64,000 bases of DNA from Branchiostoma floridae (GCF_000003815.2 NC_049988.1:333607-397606), one strand, 5' to 3'; positions 11,513 through 24,600 are shown, numbered from the stretch's first letter. Notes: a model not told the origin generated them from the letters alone. Translations and numbers: made by a program.

Positions 11513-13129
11513 ACAATACGTACGGACACTACTGAGGGTACATATTTGACACTACTGGGGGTATGGCCCAGAGGTTAGGCTCAATTCCGGTGGCGGACAT
11601 AAAGAAAACAGTACAGAATAGAACCCCCCCCCCCTCAAAAAAAAAAAACGGCTAAAAACACGTTAAAGAAGCCGGAGCCAAGCCTCTGCTAAGGCGTAGA
11701 TCACATTTTCAAACCGGGGCCCGGCCGAGATGTTTTGCTTACTTGCTTTAAGATGAGATGTTTTAAGAAACGAAAAATTAAAGTGTATGAATAGAAATAT
11801 ACACAAATCATGCCCATGAATCTTATTTTGGCATTTTGATATCTATTAGATCATTATTTTCGCTCCCGAAAGCTGCCCGGCCAGGTCCCGTTTTGGAAAT
11901 GTGACGTAAGCCTTTGGCTAACGTCGACACATTTCCAAACCAACGCCAGGCTGTTTGTGGAAACGAAAAATAGAAATGTATACGTAAAAATTTAAACAAA
12001 AACAATCCCACGACTTTTCTCTTTACGTCTTGTGTAGTTTGGTGTCTTTTATATAGTACTTTTCGTTCCCAAAATTAAGTTGCGCGGTCGGACCCCGCTT
12101 GGAAATGTGACGACCTTACGACAACAGAAATACTAGTATCCGTGCTTCGGTGCACTCAGTACGGTGGTCGTTGACCGACTCACATGCCGCGAATTCTATC
12201 CAAGTACTTCAACTGCTCTCCTTCAGTAACAAGATTGTCCATACTGTTGGATTAGATTAGATTATATTACTTGTTACATTATAGCAATAGTACATAGTTT
12301 AACTTTCATGTATATTAAGATAACCATACATTGTACCTGTTACAATTGTGGAGCACTGAAGCTCTTTATTTCTGCAACCACAAAAGAGAAACGTACCATA
12401 CACAGCGTAAGAACACGCAACGGGTTGGAATGAGTGCAATGATTTCTGAAAGCTCCAAATTCTTACGTGCAATTACGACATTGTATATTCCATATGCTAG
12501 TAATGTTCAGCGTAGAGTGACAAGAAGATATCAATGGGCACATATTATGTGAGCCAAATTAAAGTACACTATTTTAACAAGTGACCGTAGGTAACATACT
12601 TCGTGACGTATTTATAGTTTACGCATCAGTTGCAACAGCATATATTATGCCGATGATATTGGCAGTCCCAGGCAGACAACTAAAAACGAACAGGAAAGAA
12701 AACGAAACTCTGATATTACTGATAGTTTACCAGGACAAGGTATGTACGTTTATTATAACACTGGCACTGGCCAATGAAATATGCTGGGAAGCCAGAGTCT
12801 AGCAGCTCTCGCGTACGTGGGGTGAACCCGTGCCAAGTGGTCGCAGTAAAATGCCCTGTATATCAAGACCTGTCTCTGTAATATTTGTTCTATTGTTAGC
12901 ACATTTACATTTAAACATGAAAAGTAAACACTTTCTAGTGGGGCTTTTGTTGCTGTGGATGAAGGTTACAGTTACCTATTCAAAAGCGCCACCTTGTGTC
13001 AGCCATCACGAATAGCAGAGTATGTGACACATGGTCAAACAATAAGAGCCATGGTTAAACGATTAATCAGTAAGTACATAGTACGTATACTTGTATATCG
13101 CTTAGCATATCTGCATGGTGCTTGACTTT
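11513..13129. other. intergenic stretch with repeat remnants
   Basis: It begins with the minisatellite that the LTR-like element interrupted (to about 11575), then poly-C/poly-A. Between 11700 and 12130 several blocks of CCCGGCC..GGAAATGTGACG alternate in direct and inverted form, like a degraded dispersed repeat; a related fragment is at about 50170-50215. From 12240 to 13020 I recognise nothing. Confidence 0.4.
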
Positions 13130-13345
13130 AAGCCTAGGTCCTGGGTGCAAGTTCCAATTATTGCCCTTTTATCACTTCACTCGGGAGAATTAAGTACCTT
13201 GCTTCGATTAGGACTGTCCCTCGGATAGGACATTAAATAAGGTCCCGTGATTGAGGAGAGCCACACTTCGAGCACGTTAAAGAACCCACCACATTTAACG
13301 AAAAGAGTAGGGGACCTTCCTGGTGTGAGTGGTTCAAATAAGTTA
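13130..13345 (+). mobile_element. SINE fragment, family 1
   Basis: It shares ordered blocks with the full copies at 27327-27809 and 55677-56177: CCTCGGATAGGACATTAAAT, GGTCCCGTGATTGAGGAGAG and CACGTTAAAGAACCCACC. The tRNA-like head and the 3' tail are missing or eroded. Confidence 0.6.
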
Positions 13346-14650
13346 ATATGCATATCACGCTGAATTATGATTATTGCTTCGACACATAATGTGTGGACTA
13401 TTACAGACTAAAAACTTCCCATTTGATTGAAATAAACATATGAACACACAGCGTTTTATCTGGAACCTACATTAAAATAAACATCAATAGTCTGGCATTT
13501 GAACGTTTGAATACAATAAACTGTGTATTTCTTACACGGTATGCAAACCTTGTCTAACACGCACAGCAAACAAATACCAGTACACACCTGGTTTCAGTAC
13601 ATGTATTTACGAAATAATTCTCAAAGTAATGCATCCAGAGGTTTGATTTGATTGTGATTTTATTTTTTTGCACATAAAAAGAGGCATATATAAAGTAAAG
13701 ATAAATGATACATAAAAAACTGTGCGGGAGAGAGGTAGAAGCCAAAAGGCTTATAGGAGCCCTCCTCCTAACAACTATTGAACACAATTCGAATAAAATA
13801 ATTGGAATGCTAAACAAATGATAACAAAATAAAAATGTGTAACAACAATTAGATGATCAACGATAAGGCAATGTAGCAAGTAACATGAATGAAACTATCT
13901 AACAAAGTAACGATAATAACAAATCAATCAATCAGGTGTGACCCTGATAAAATGGAGCTCGATATAGGAGATTACTATAGTCCACCTTACGCCTTGCTAA
14001 TATGACTTACGGGCATCGACACACCAACTAGTCCATTATTGTCCAGCAAACAGCAATACAATATTTATACTCCTGGTTACAAATAGAAATTCTTCGTTGA
14101 AAGACAAAGTTAGAAAATAACACAATAAGGTGCGTATTTATTACACAGTGCCTAAACCTCGCCAAACACAGTAAAACAATCTACACAAAGACTATTTCAC
14201 TTCTTGTTCTAAGTACGTTTTAGTAATAAACTTGTTAGATATCATCCGATGATAGTGTTGGCATGTCTTACATTGTGTTTTTTTTTCAAAAATCAATTTC
14301 CATATTTCGCCGGTTGTCATATGTATCAACAACAGGGCAAGCGCACACACAAATACACACACAAACACAAACATACACACACACACACACACATATTGTA
14401 ATATTGGCGTATTAATTAATCATTATCACCGGGCGTTGTAAGGTATTCCACACTAGCAAAAATAAAATGTATCATCAAAGGAACAAATGTACCTTTAATT
14501 GTCTCCACAATGCACATTGCTACATGACTTAATGGTCGTCTTTCGATCAGTATCGCGAACGGAAGTTTGCTTTGCATGTTGGTCAAACCTACATAGAAAG
14601 TGATTAGCAGCTCCACAAGTACAGGATCGTACGGGTTGGGGTGCATTATG
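13346..14650. other. intergenic, simple repeats only
   Basis: A (CA)n run lies at about 14340-14394. Open frames here (13554-13817, 14192-14392 and 14416-14664, minus strand) have no recognisable domain and no splice context. Confidence 0.4.
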
Positions 14651-15516
14651 CCTAGGTTACACATAGCCGAATTTAGCTCCCGAACATCAGCCGACCCTTA
14701 GCCGACTCAGGTCGGCTGGTGTTCGGGAGCAGTCTGACCACGCCTATCTTTTAGCGCCGAACATGTCCCGAACATGTCCCAACCATCTCCCGACCTGTAA
14801 ATGACTTACTCCCGACTGTGTCCCAAATGCTAACTTACCTTTTACCAACCATCCCAACCTCTAGCCACAGACTGCCGAATCACTCCAGACTGATTCCCAA
14901 CCGATTGCTAACCCTCTTACGACTTGAAATGGACATAATCAGCGATTTTTAAAAAGTAGCCATTTTCATTTTTTATCAAAATAATTCTTTCTTCTATTAT
15001 GTAAGCATCACCAAGAGATCAAATTTGGATCACAGATAGCTCTAATACGGTATTTATGGTTCTTTTTGTTTTGGGCTGGATGTCGGTCGTGTGAAGTTCG
15101 GGGGGTGATTCGGCTACGCCCTGGTAATAGTCATTTTGCTTGGGATTGAGTTAGCAGAGATTTGTCTACGGTTTTAGGGTGAATCGTTGGTAGGTTGGAA
15201 ACAAGCTGGGAGTGTTTAGCAGTGTTTATGGCTTGGTTAAGCAGTTAAAATTTGATTGCTGAGTTACTCCCGAACACCAGTCGAACACTAACCGACCATG
15301 CCGAACACCAGCCGACCACCAACCGACCCAATCCAGACCCGCCGTTCAGAGCCGAATGTTTTGAACATTTCAAAACATTCGGCCGAGGCAGCCGAACACC
15401 AGCCGACTCAGCCGAACGTCAGCCGACTACAGCCGACTACAGCCGACTAGCTCTTGAATCACTCCTAACCCATAGGGAGAGAGTCGGGAGCCAAATTCGG
15501 CTATGTGTAACCAAGG
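14651..15516. mobile_element. non-autonomous TIR element with internal CCGAACACCAGC repeats
   Basis: The left end CCTAGGTTACACATAGCCGA and the right end (reverse complement CCTTGGTTACACATAGCCGA) match, and the match continues through AATTTRGCTCCCGA, giving TIRs of about 35 bp. Inside both ends are clusters of CCGAACACCAGCCGAC-type repeats, including a local hairpin at about 14677-14732. The element has no transposase frame. The 94-codon frame at 15252-15536 is a translation of the internal repeats. I could not define the target duplication. Confidence 0.7.
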
Positions 15517-15559
15517 GTCTTCATCCTGGCACATGACATCAAATACGCTTGTTCCATTA

Positions 15560-16384
15560 TACCCCCATCACATTAGGCGCGATTCGATCGGAAGACTAGT
15601 TTACGAGCTCTAAATGACATTTTCGTGAGTAAGACGTCCGGTGTTCTCACGATCATCTTGCGATTTTTAGGGATCGCCGGTAATTTTCAGGAGTCTTACG
15701 ACGGTCGCGGTGCAGCGAAACATGTTCTTAACATAAGCGACAAGTCGCAGGAGATCTCCAAGATCGCAGAGCTCGTTACCGAGTCGCAGATCGTGCGTGC
15801 AAATAGTGCGTACCTCGCAAGGGTATCGGTCAATAGTCTTGCGTCAATCCAACGATTGAAGACCGATAGTCGAGCACAGAGATAGTTATTAATCATCGAG
15901 CGCAAATCGGAAGGCGAACGCCCGTTAGTCGGGCGACGTTCGGGCGACGTTCACCCGACTTCCGATTGTTTACAAATATTGAATTTCTGGGAATGTGAGG
16001 GTAATTCTAACATTGTGGCCCCTGTGGCAGTATGTAGGCTGGCTTTGTGACACACTAACCCTAACTTTCCTTTCTTGTGTCATTTCTATTATGCCCGCGC
16101 ATTCCATTCATTGGTTAAAAAGATTCCGACAACAAAATAAGCAACATTTATTGATCTCTTGCCTTTTTTGAGGAACGTTTTGTGTTCCCTTGTCCGCGTG
16201 CAAGAGGTCATGGGAGGTGCATTATCATAGATTTATTCACCGTCGATCGCACGAAGCTCGCTTATATGTGAGGGGGACAGATTTGGGGCGAAAAATACAC
16301 AAGACCATCTTAAGATCTTAAAATCAGCCGACCTTCCTGCGATCGCGAAGTACGTCCGAAGATCGTATATAATGTGAGGCGGGT
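15560..16384. mobile_element. TIR element, imperfect ends
   Basis: Left ACCCCCATCACATTA at 15560 and right AATGTGAGGCGGGT at 16371-16384 are inverted copies with two or three mismatches, followed inwards by CGATC-rich sequence on both sides. A second copy of the end motif (TATATGTGAGGGGGA, about 16263) lies inside, suggesting nesting. No coding capacity is seen. Confidence 0.5.
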
Positions 16385-17289
16385 ATTAGAGATTCTAGAA
16401 ACAAATATACAACAAGGGACACCTTACATGTATGTCAGGACTCCGAGACTTAAAAATAAAATAAATCACAATAGGGTCAGCCTAGACGTCATCTGTAATA
16501 AAATGTCTGCGTTGAATCTGTGCGGATCTTGTTACTCATAGAATATGTGAATTAAATTGACATTTCTAGTAATTCAAATAAAAAGCGAAATGAATCTTTA
16601 GCTATGTGCCAGAATGCATGTATCCTTGGCTGCCTGCATTATCACAAAAAATAGTTCTTTTGTAGTACCATGAAAATTGAGTCCGCATCATAATTGTTAA
16701 TCACACATCAATGTCTTAGTTAGCTCTCTCCATAGAACAAAATACACTTATAAGTATATTAATTGATGTGACATTGTACATTGATTGTAATCCTCAATTA
16801 CACAACGTTAACCATCAGAAACAAGGTCATCATTACCATTTCATAAAAAACTCCGACGGATCTTACAAAACTTACCACTAACTTTAAGCCTCACTTAACT
16901 CTACGATGCATCATCAGTTACAGTCACTCGAATTTGAAGAGAGAAAAGCGTACACATAATTAGTTTTAGGTAATGTCAGTCATTTATAAATTACTGTTAA
17001 ATCAGTTTACAGAAAAATTATCGTATAATGAATATAGAAAACGTGTATTAAAAGCGCTATAAGTGTTGTTTTCCACTTTATGGGGCATATACAAAAAGTT
17101 TTATTCTTACATTTACATATTATTAATTAGCCTTTAGGAAATTGGGAGAGGGAAAACCATGACATATCAAAGTGCTAGCAATCTGTAGTCGTATAATGTT
17201 TTTAGTAAAGGTTCCGTTAAAATATACATCTAAATAAAATCCTTTACATCCAACTGTTGGAAAATAAGGCTACGTCAGTCGTGACGGAT
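16385..17289. other. intergenic, nothing assigned
   Basis: AT-rich sequence without recognisable coding exons, large repeats or RNA genes. Confidence 0.4.
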
Positions 17290-18420
17290 CCATCGGGTTG
17301 TGCGGGCGAAAGCGTGAACCACCTATACTCCAGGTACAGACTGGTGGTACAGGCACATCTAAGATGTATATATACTTTCGGCAGACGTCAGATAACGGTA
17401 GAGCGAGTAAATAGGATGTTTGAACAGATGGTAACTTTTCACAGTAATCGCCTAGCGACAGTACATATAAGGGTTGGTGCAATGGAGATATTAAACAAGT
17501 TTTTAAAGGACAATGTTCAATCAATTTGGAAGCCTTGTGTCTCAAGTATGTATGACTGGGTAAGATGCATAATACTGCTGTTTGTTTCCTTTGATAAAGA
17601 GGGTAAACCCCTGAGTTAGAGTTGAGTTAGACAGGATCCGTGAATCTGATCGTTGAGATAGTTGACTCTATCATTACTAATATTGTATTAATAACATATG
17701 TCGTCAAACAAATAAATCCATCGTAGCCTATCTGCTGTCCAAAAGACAGTCAAAAATATTAAATGATAACTCATTGAAATGAATGTTTATGGTCATGTGG
17801 AGTTGTTTTCGGTTGTTTTTTGTAGTTTCAAGTTGTTTTCGGTTGTTTTTGGTAATGAGGTAATGAGTAAAAGTTGTTTTCGATAATTAGTGAAAGTTGT
17901 TTTCGGTTGTTTTCGATAGTTTTCGGTAGTTTTCGGGTTGTTTCTATTTTTGAAAGTGAGACCCCTATTTACTGTACTGCTTTAACTAGTACAGCCAACT
18001 AAGAATATCCCTTCTCTGCAATCCTCAGGACCTTGTAACCTCAACCCTTGATTTGAAAATTTTGTCTGATCCATCCAGCCCTAACTCAACTCTAACTCAG
18101 GGGTTTACCCTCTTTATCAAAGGAAACAAACAGCAATATCATGCATCTTACCCAGTCATATATACCTGAGACCAAACGTTTCCAAATTGATTGAAAATTG
18201 TCCTTTAAAAAGTGTTTCCTATCTCCATTCTAACATATGTGTATGGGTACATTATGTTTGTATGTATATATACGCATATGTATATATGTGTATATACATA
18301 TATGTATGCTGTATGCATGTATATATGTACACCTTTTATGGTTGCTTTGCGGTTACACTAACCCTTATATTTATTATATTTATTTTTAGTGAGTTATATT
18401 TACCGTCGCTAGGCGATTAC

Positions 18421-18439
18421 TGTGAAAAGTCCCCACCTG
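18421..18439 (-). promoter_or_regulatory. candidate PTF1-type bipartite site
   Basis: Read on the minus strand, an E-box CAGGTG is followed after five bases by TTTTCACA. PTF1, the exocrine pancreas activator, binds an E-box plus a TTTCCC-like box one helical turn apart. The inverted arm keeps the same arrangement (CAGATG, five bases, TTTTCAC at about 17425-17441). It lies about 45 bp before the TATA box. Function is inferred from this resemblance alone. Confidence 0.35.
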
Positions 18440-18484
18440 TTCAAGTATTTACTTACTCTACCGTTATCTGACAGCTGCGGAAGA

Positions 18485-18492
18485 TATATATA
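18485..18492 (+). promoter_or_regulatory. TATA box of serine protease gene
   Basis: TATATATA lies 72 bp before the ATG at 18564, leaving room for a start site near 18515 and a 5' UTR of about 50 nt. The same TATATATA-CATCTTAGAT block is in the inverted arm near 17364-17381. Confidence 0.55.
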
Positions 18493-18563
18493 CATCTTAG
18501 ATATATGTCCTCGATATCCTAGATGGTTCACACCCGAGCTGTGACAGCCGACTGAAACTCATC

Positions 18564-18603
18564 ATGCACTTCTTCGCCCTTCTTGCTCTTGTCTCTTACG
18601 CTG
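18564..18603 (+). CDS. serine protease exon 1, signal peptide
   Basis: The ATG is followed by [13 protein letters not shown] and one base of the next codon; donor GTAGGT at 18604. No other ATG gives a hydrophobic leader in phase with exon 2. Confidence 0.85.
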
Positions 18604-21600
18604 GTAGGTATCATCTTGTAACAATGCCGACAAATTTGGCCCGGATTCGTTTATCGGCCGATGGACGCTGAAAAGTTACCAAAGATTATGGGCTGTTGTT
18701 TCGTGTAAACATCTAACCTACCACTTTATGATATACGGGGCTCGGTGACTTTGCGTAAATCAACCAATCTCTTAAAATCGAGCAATGATCAAGAGAACAC
18801 TGGGTGTATTTCTGCCAAAAAATTTACAGCTGCCATACTCGTCAGGGAGTTTATTTTGCTGCTGTGTGACGCAGACTTACGAGATTTCTAAAAAGTGTTC
18901 TAGCACACCATATGGTGTCCAGTTGCACAACCACCGTACGCAACTTACCCTTGGTTACTGTTAGGTTACAATGAAGACATTATAATTACCTTTTCGAAAA
19001 CATAATCACTGAATCAGAAAGTTAAAATGAAATGGCATCTGTTCAGATTGGCAATCAAAAACAAATGTAAATCAACCAGCCTTTGTCGGGATGTCATTGA
19101 AGTTGAGACATCCAGATAGACAATACGTCAAATAGCAATTTCTGAAGCAACTGGATATGATTTTGGAAAAGGTAAAAAACATTGACTGTTCCAAAACCAT
19201 ATCAAGTTGCTTGAGTGATTTCTACACAGCATTTATGAAGACATTAGCACAAACGCTAGGCGTTCAAAAATTTGGACGAGAAGGAAGATGGCAATTAAGG
19301 AAACAGTTTGTGACAATTATAAAACCTTGAAGATCTATTCCACGTACACCTGACAAAACGTCTGCTTGTCCAGCGGCGGAGGGATATGAAGACCGGATTG
19401 TCGGCGGTGCGGAGGCTACCCCGGGTGCCTTCCCGTGGCAGGTGTCCCTACAGCGGTCCGGCAGCCATTTCTGTGGCGGCACGCTCCTCAACAGCCAATG
19501 GGTCCTCAGCGCCGCTCACTGTTTAAACAGGTGCTGTAGGATTTATCACTTTCTTTCCTTTGTATCATTACTCTGTTACTGGAGGGTAACCTCCAGCAAC
19601 AGAGTCTTGTAATCACTTTGTGCGTTGAGTGTTCGCACCTATATCTCTGTGTTCTGTATGCCACAATCGCATGTGGATTGGCATGTCGCCTGTACTCCTT
19701 TGGGAAATGATGCACGTTCTTTTTTTCGCCGTAGCTGTTTTTATTACGGATGTAATAATTTCAGTTTTCACCTCTACGCCGTCAGGTATAGTGGTTCAGG
19801 TCTTCCTTATGATCACGCCTTAAGCCTTGTTGTAATTGGATACCGTCAAGCAGATGTTGTCCTAGTTTTTTGCGAAGTAAGGGGAGTCATTCTTACTGTG
19901 CGGTTGCACCTTGACTCGTCACCGTTGCGAAAGTCAAACAGAGTGACGTGCTCTATATTAGTAATTGATGCATAATAATGCATTAGACGTTTGAACGCCA
20001 TACAAGCTACAGAGTATCGGCAAGTATAGGCGATCTCAGAGTAGAAAGAACGTTATCATTTACTCCCCATGATACCATTGTCAATGAAGAAAGTTACCAC
20101 TGTATTGTGAAAAGTAAAGGTATTCAACTACATAATACTGAGGATGAAAATGAAATCCATATAAAGTCAAACCTGTCTATAGTGGCCACTCAAGGGACCA
20201 GACAAATGTGGCCACTTTAGACAGGTGGCCCCTGTATAGAGGTGGCAACTTGTAGATAAAATACCCAAGGGACCGACAAAAAGTGGCCACTATGGATAGG
20301 TGGCCCCTCTGTAGAGGTGGCCCCTAATACAGGTTTGACTGTAATAAGACGCGTTGAATGTCCGTCTACGGACTATGCTGTATCATTCACAGTGCCATAA
20401 CCGTGGTCGCTGGAGAGCACGACTTGAGCAGAAACGAGGGGCACGAACAGAGGCGTAGCGTAGAACGGATCATACTACATCCAAGTAAGAATCTACTAGT
20501 ATTACATATACGTACATCACGTGATTCTTAGAGACGCACATGTTATTGGGTTAAACCACATGCTCAAACTGTGTGTGTGCAACAGACTACCAATATCACT
20601 TTAAAAATTGCATCACTCGACACAACGAGGTTTTATGCCGAAATACGTTGGAAACTGATCAAATAAGTGCTTGAACATATTGCTAAACTCTGCACCAACA
20701 CGAGCGCTTTGTCACCGCCGGTCTCCTTGTCTAGACTTCAACAGCAACACCCTGGATAACGACATCATGCTCATCAAGCTCAGCTCTCCCGTCACCATCA
20801 ACTCTTGGGTCAGCCCAGCGTCTCTGCCAGACACCATGGTTTCTGCCGGGACAATTGTCATCGTCACGGGCTGGGGGTACACTGGATGTAAGTACCAGGG
20901 CCACCGTCACGGGCGGGGGGAACACTGGATGTAAGTACCAGGGTCACGGTCACAGGCTGGGGGAAACACTGGATGTAAGTACCAGGGTCACCGTCACGGG
21001 CTGGGGGAACACTGGATGTAAGTACCAGGGTCACCGTCACGAGCTGGGGGAACACTGGATGTAAGTACCAGGGTCACCGTCACGAGCTGGGGGGACACTG
21101 GATGTAAGTACCAGGGTCACGGTCACGGGCTGGGGGGACACTGGATGTAAGTACCAGGGTCACAGTCACGAGTTGGGGGGGCACTGGATGTAAGTACCAG
21201 TGTCAGATAAGGTAATGGACATACGAGCGAATGTAAGTACCAGTGTCTGATAAGGTTACGGACGTACGAGCGAATGTAAGTACCAGTGTCTGATAAGGTT
21301 ACGGACGTACGAGCGGATGTAAGTACCAGTGTCTGATAAGGATATGGACGTACGAGCGGATGTAAGTACCGGTGTCTGATAAGGTTATGGACGTACGAGC
21401 TGATGTAAGTACCAGTGTCTGATAAGGTTATGGACGTACGAGCGGATGTAAGTACCAGTGTCTGATAAGGATATGGACGTACGAGCGGATGTAAGTACCA
21501 GTATCTTACAAGGTTATGGATGTTCGAGCGGATGTAAGTACCAGTGTCTGATAAGGTTATGGACGTACGAGCGGATGTTAGTACCGGTGTCTGATAAGGT

Positions 21601-24600
21601 TATGGACGTACGAGCGGATGTAAGTACCGGTGTCTGATAAGGTTATGGACGTACGAGCGGATGTAAGTACCAGTGTCTGATAAGGTTATGGATGTACGAG
21701 CGGATGTAAGTACCAGTGTCTGATAAGGTTATGGACGTACGAGCGGATGTAAGTATCAGTGTCTGATAAGGTTATGGACGTACGAGCGGATGTAAGTACC
21801 GGTGTCTGATAAGGTTATGGATGTACGAGCGGATGTAAGTACCAGTGTCTGATAAGGTTATGGATGTACGAGCGGATGTAAGTACCGGTGTCTGATAATG
21901 TTATGGACGTACGAGCGGATGTAAGTACCGGTGTCAGATTAGGTTGTGGATGTACAAGCGGATGTAAGTACCAGTGTCTGATAAGGATATGCACGTACGA
22001 GCGGATGTAAGTACCAGTGTCTGATAATGTTATGGACGTACGAGCGGATGTAAGTACCGGTGTCAGATAAGGTTGTGGATGTACAAGCGGATGTAAGTAC
22101 CAGTGTCTGATAAGGATATGCACGTACGAGCGGATGTAAGTACCAGTGTCTGATAAGGTTATGGACGTACGAGCGGATGTAAGTACCAGTGTCTGATAAG
22201 GTTATGGACGTACGAGCGGATGTAAGTACCAGTGTCTGATAAGGTTATGGACGTACGAGCGGATGTAAGTACCAGTGTCTGATAAGGTTATGGACGTACG
22301 AGCGGATGTAAGTACCGGTGTCTGATAATGTTATAGACGTACGAGCGGACGTAAGCACCAGTGTCTGATAAGGTTATGGATGTACGAGCGGATGTAAGTA
22401 CCAGTGTCTCATAATGTTATGGACGTACAAGCGGATGTAAGTACCGGTGTCTGATAAGGATATGGACGTACGAGCGGATGTAAGTACCAGTGTCTGATAA
22501 GGTTATGGACGTACGAGCGGATGTAAGTACCGGTGTCTGATAAGGTTGTGGATGTTCGAGCGGATGTAAGTACCGGTGTCTGATAAGGTTATGGACGTAC
22601 GAGCGGATGTAAGTACCGGTGTCTGATAAGGTTGTGGATGTACGAGCGGATGTAAGTACCGGTGTCTGATAAGGTTGTGGATGTACGAGCGGATGTAAGT
22701 ACCAGTGTCTGATAAGGTTATGGATGTACGAGCGGATGTAAGTACCAGTGTCTACTAATGATGAAGGTACGAGCGGATGTAAGTACCGGTGTCTGATAAG
22801 GTTATGGATGTACGAGCGGATGTAAGTGCCGGTGTCTGATAAGGTTATGGACGTACGAGCGGATGTAAGTACCAGTGTCTGATAAGGTTATGGACGTACG
22901 AGCGGATGTAAGTACCAGTGTCTGATAAGGTTATGGACGTACGAGCGGATGTAAGTACCGGTGTCTGATAAGGTTATGGACGTACGAGCGGATGTAAGTA
23001 CCAGTGTCTGATAAGGTTATGGACGTACGAGCGGATGTAAGTACCGGTGTCTGATAAGGTTATGGATGTTCGAGCGGATGTAAGTACCGGTGTCTGATAA
23101 GGTTATGGACGTACGAGCGGATGTAAGTACCGGTGTCTGATAAGGTTATGGACGTACGAGCGGATGTAAGTACCGGTGTCTGATAAGGTTGTGGATGTAC
23201 GAGCGGATGTAAGTACCAGTGTCTGATAAGGTTATGGATGTACGAGCGGATGTAAGTACCGGTGTCTGATAATGTTATGGACGTACGAGCGGATGTAAGT
23301 ACCGGTGTCAGATTAGGTTGTGGATGTACAAGCGGATGTAAGTACCAGTGTCTGATAAGGATATGCACGTACGAGCGGATGTAAGTACCAGTGTCTGATA
23401 ATGTTATGGACGTACGAGCGGATGTAAGTACCGGTGTCAGATAAGGTTGTGGATGTACAAGCGGATGTAAGTACCAGTGTCTGATAAGGATATGCACGTA
23501 CGAGCGGATGTAAGTACCAGTGTCTGATAAGGTTATGGACGTACGAGCGGATGTAAGTACCAGTGTCTGATAAGGTTATGGACGTACGAGCGGATGTAAG
23601 TACCAGTGTCTGATAAGGTTATGGACGTACGAGCGGATGTAAGTACCAGTGTCTGATAAGGCTATGGACATACGAGCGGATGTAAGCACCAGTGTCTGAT
23701 AAGGATATGGACGTACGAGCGGATGTAAGTACCAGTGTCTTATAAGGTTATGGATGTACGAGCGGATGTAAGTACCAGTGTCTACTAATGATGAAGGTAC
23801 GAGCGGATGTAAGTACCGGTGTCTGATAAGGTTATGGACGTACGAGCGGATGTAAGTACCGGTGTCTGATAAGGTTGTGGATGTACGAGCGGATGTAAGT
23901 ACCGGTGTCTGATAAGGTTGTGGATGTACGAGCGGATGTAAGTACCAGTGTCTGATAAGGTTATGGATGTACGAGCGGATGTAAGTACCAGTGTCTACTA
24001 ATGATGAAGGTACGAGCGGATGTAAGTACCGGTGTCTGATAAGGTTATGGATGTACGAGCGGATGTAAGTGCCGGTGTCTGATAAGGTTATGGATGTACG
24101 AGCGGATGTAAGTACAACTGTCTGAAAAGGTTATGGATGTACGAGCGGATGTAAGTACCAGTGTCTGATAAGGTTATGGATGTACGAGCGGATGTAAGTA
24201 CCAGTGTCTGATAAGGTTATGGATGTACGAGCGGATGTAAGTACCAGTGTCTACTAATGATGAAGGTACGAGCGGATGTAAGTACCGGTGTCTGATAAGG
24301 TTATGGATGTACGAGCGGATGTAAGTACCAGTATCTCATAAGTCGATGGACATGCTAGCGGGTGTAAGTACAAAAGTAAATGAAAAAGCCACCACGAAAA
24401 CAGCGAATACAGAATCGCCGCGAATACTTATCCATCTACAGTATCCCAAACTCACCATTTCTACAATCTAGTTGGTCCCCGCCTCGCCAGTTGAAAAATA
24501 TAGGTATCCTGCCGTCAAGGTGGGTGCGTGACATTTTGTGCCACGTAACTGATAGCTGTGTTGGGTTGGGAACATAGAGGTCCTAAGTTCGATACTCTCC

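Larger units (their letters stand above)
17290..18545. repeat. inverted duplication spanning the serine protease promoter
   Basis: The left arm (about 17290-17640) reversed matches the right arm (about 18080-18545) at high identity, for example CTCAACTCTAACTCAGGGGT, GGAAACAAACAGC, GTCGCTAGGCGATTACTGTG and TATATATACATCTTAGAT. The right arm has an insertion of about 120 bp rich in TATG/TATA (18235-18345). The spacer (17641-18079) holds GTTGTTTTCGGTTG-type minisatellite repeats at about 17800-17945. The right arm ends just before the protease start codon. Open frames inside the arms are not genes. Confidence 0.75.

Noticed and set aside
15252..15536. 94-codon Pro/Thr-rich frame
   Set aside because: It is composed of the internal CCGAACACCAGC repeats of a TIR element.
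19625..19975. 116-codon frame in protease intron 2
   Set aside because: No domain, not phase-compatible with flanking exons, and not needed for a complete S1 protease.
23060..23497. 145-codon minus-strand frame (and 102 codons at 21815-22123) of [13 protein letters not shown] repeats
   Set aside because: Pure translation of the 43-bp array; a period that is not a multiple of three gives a repeating peptide across three units. Not a gene.
20860..24370. CRISPR-like regular array
   Set aside because: Units are directly adjacent with no unique spacers, in eukaryotic intron sequence.
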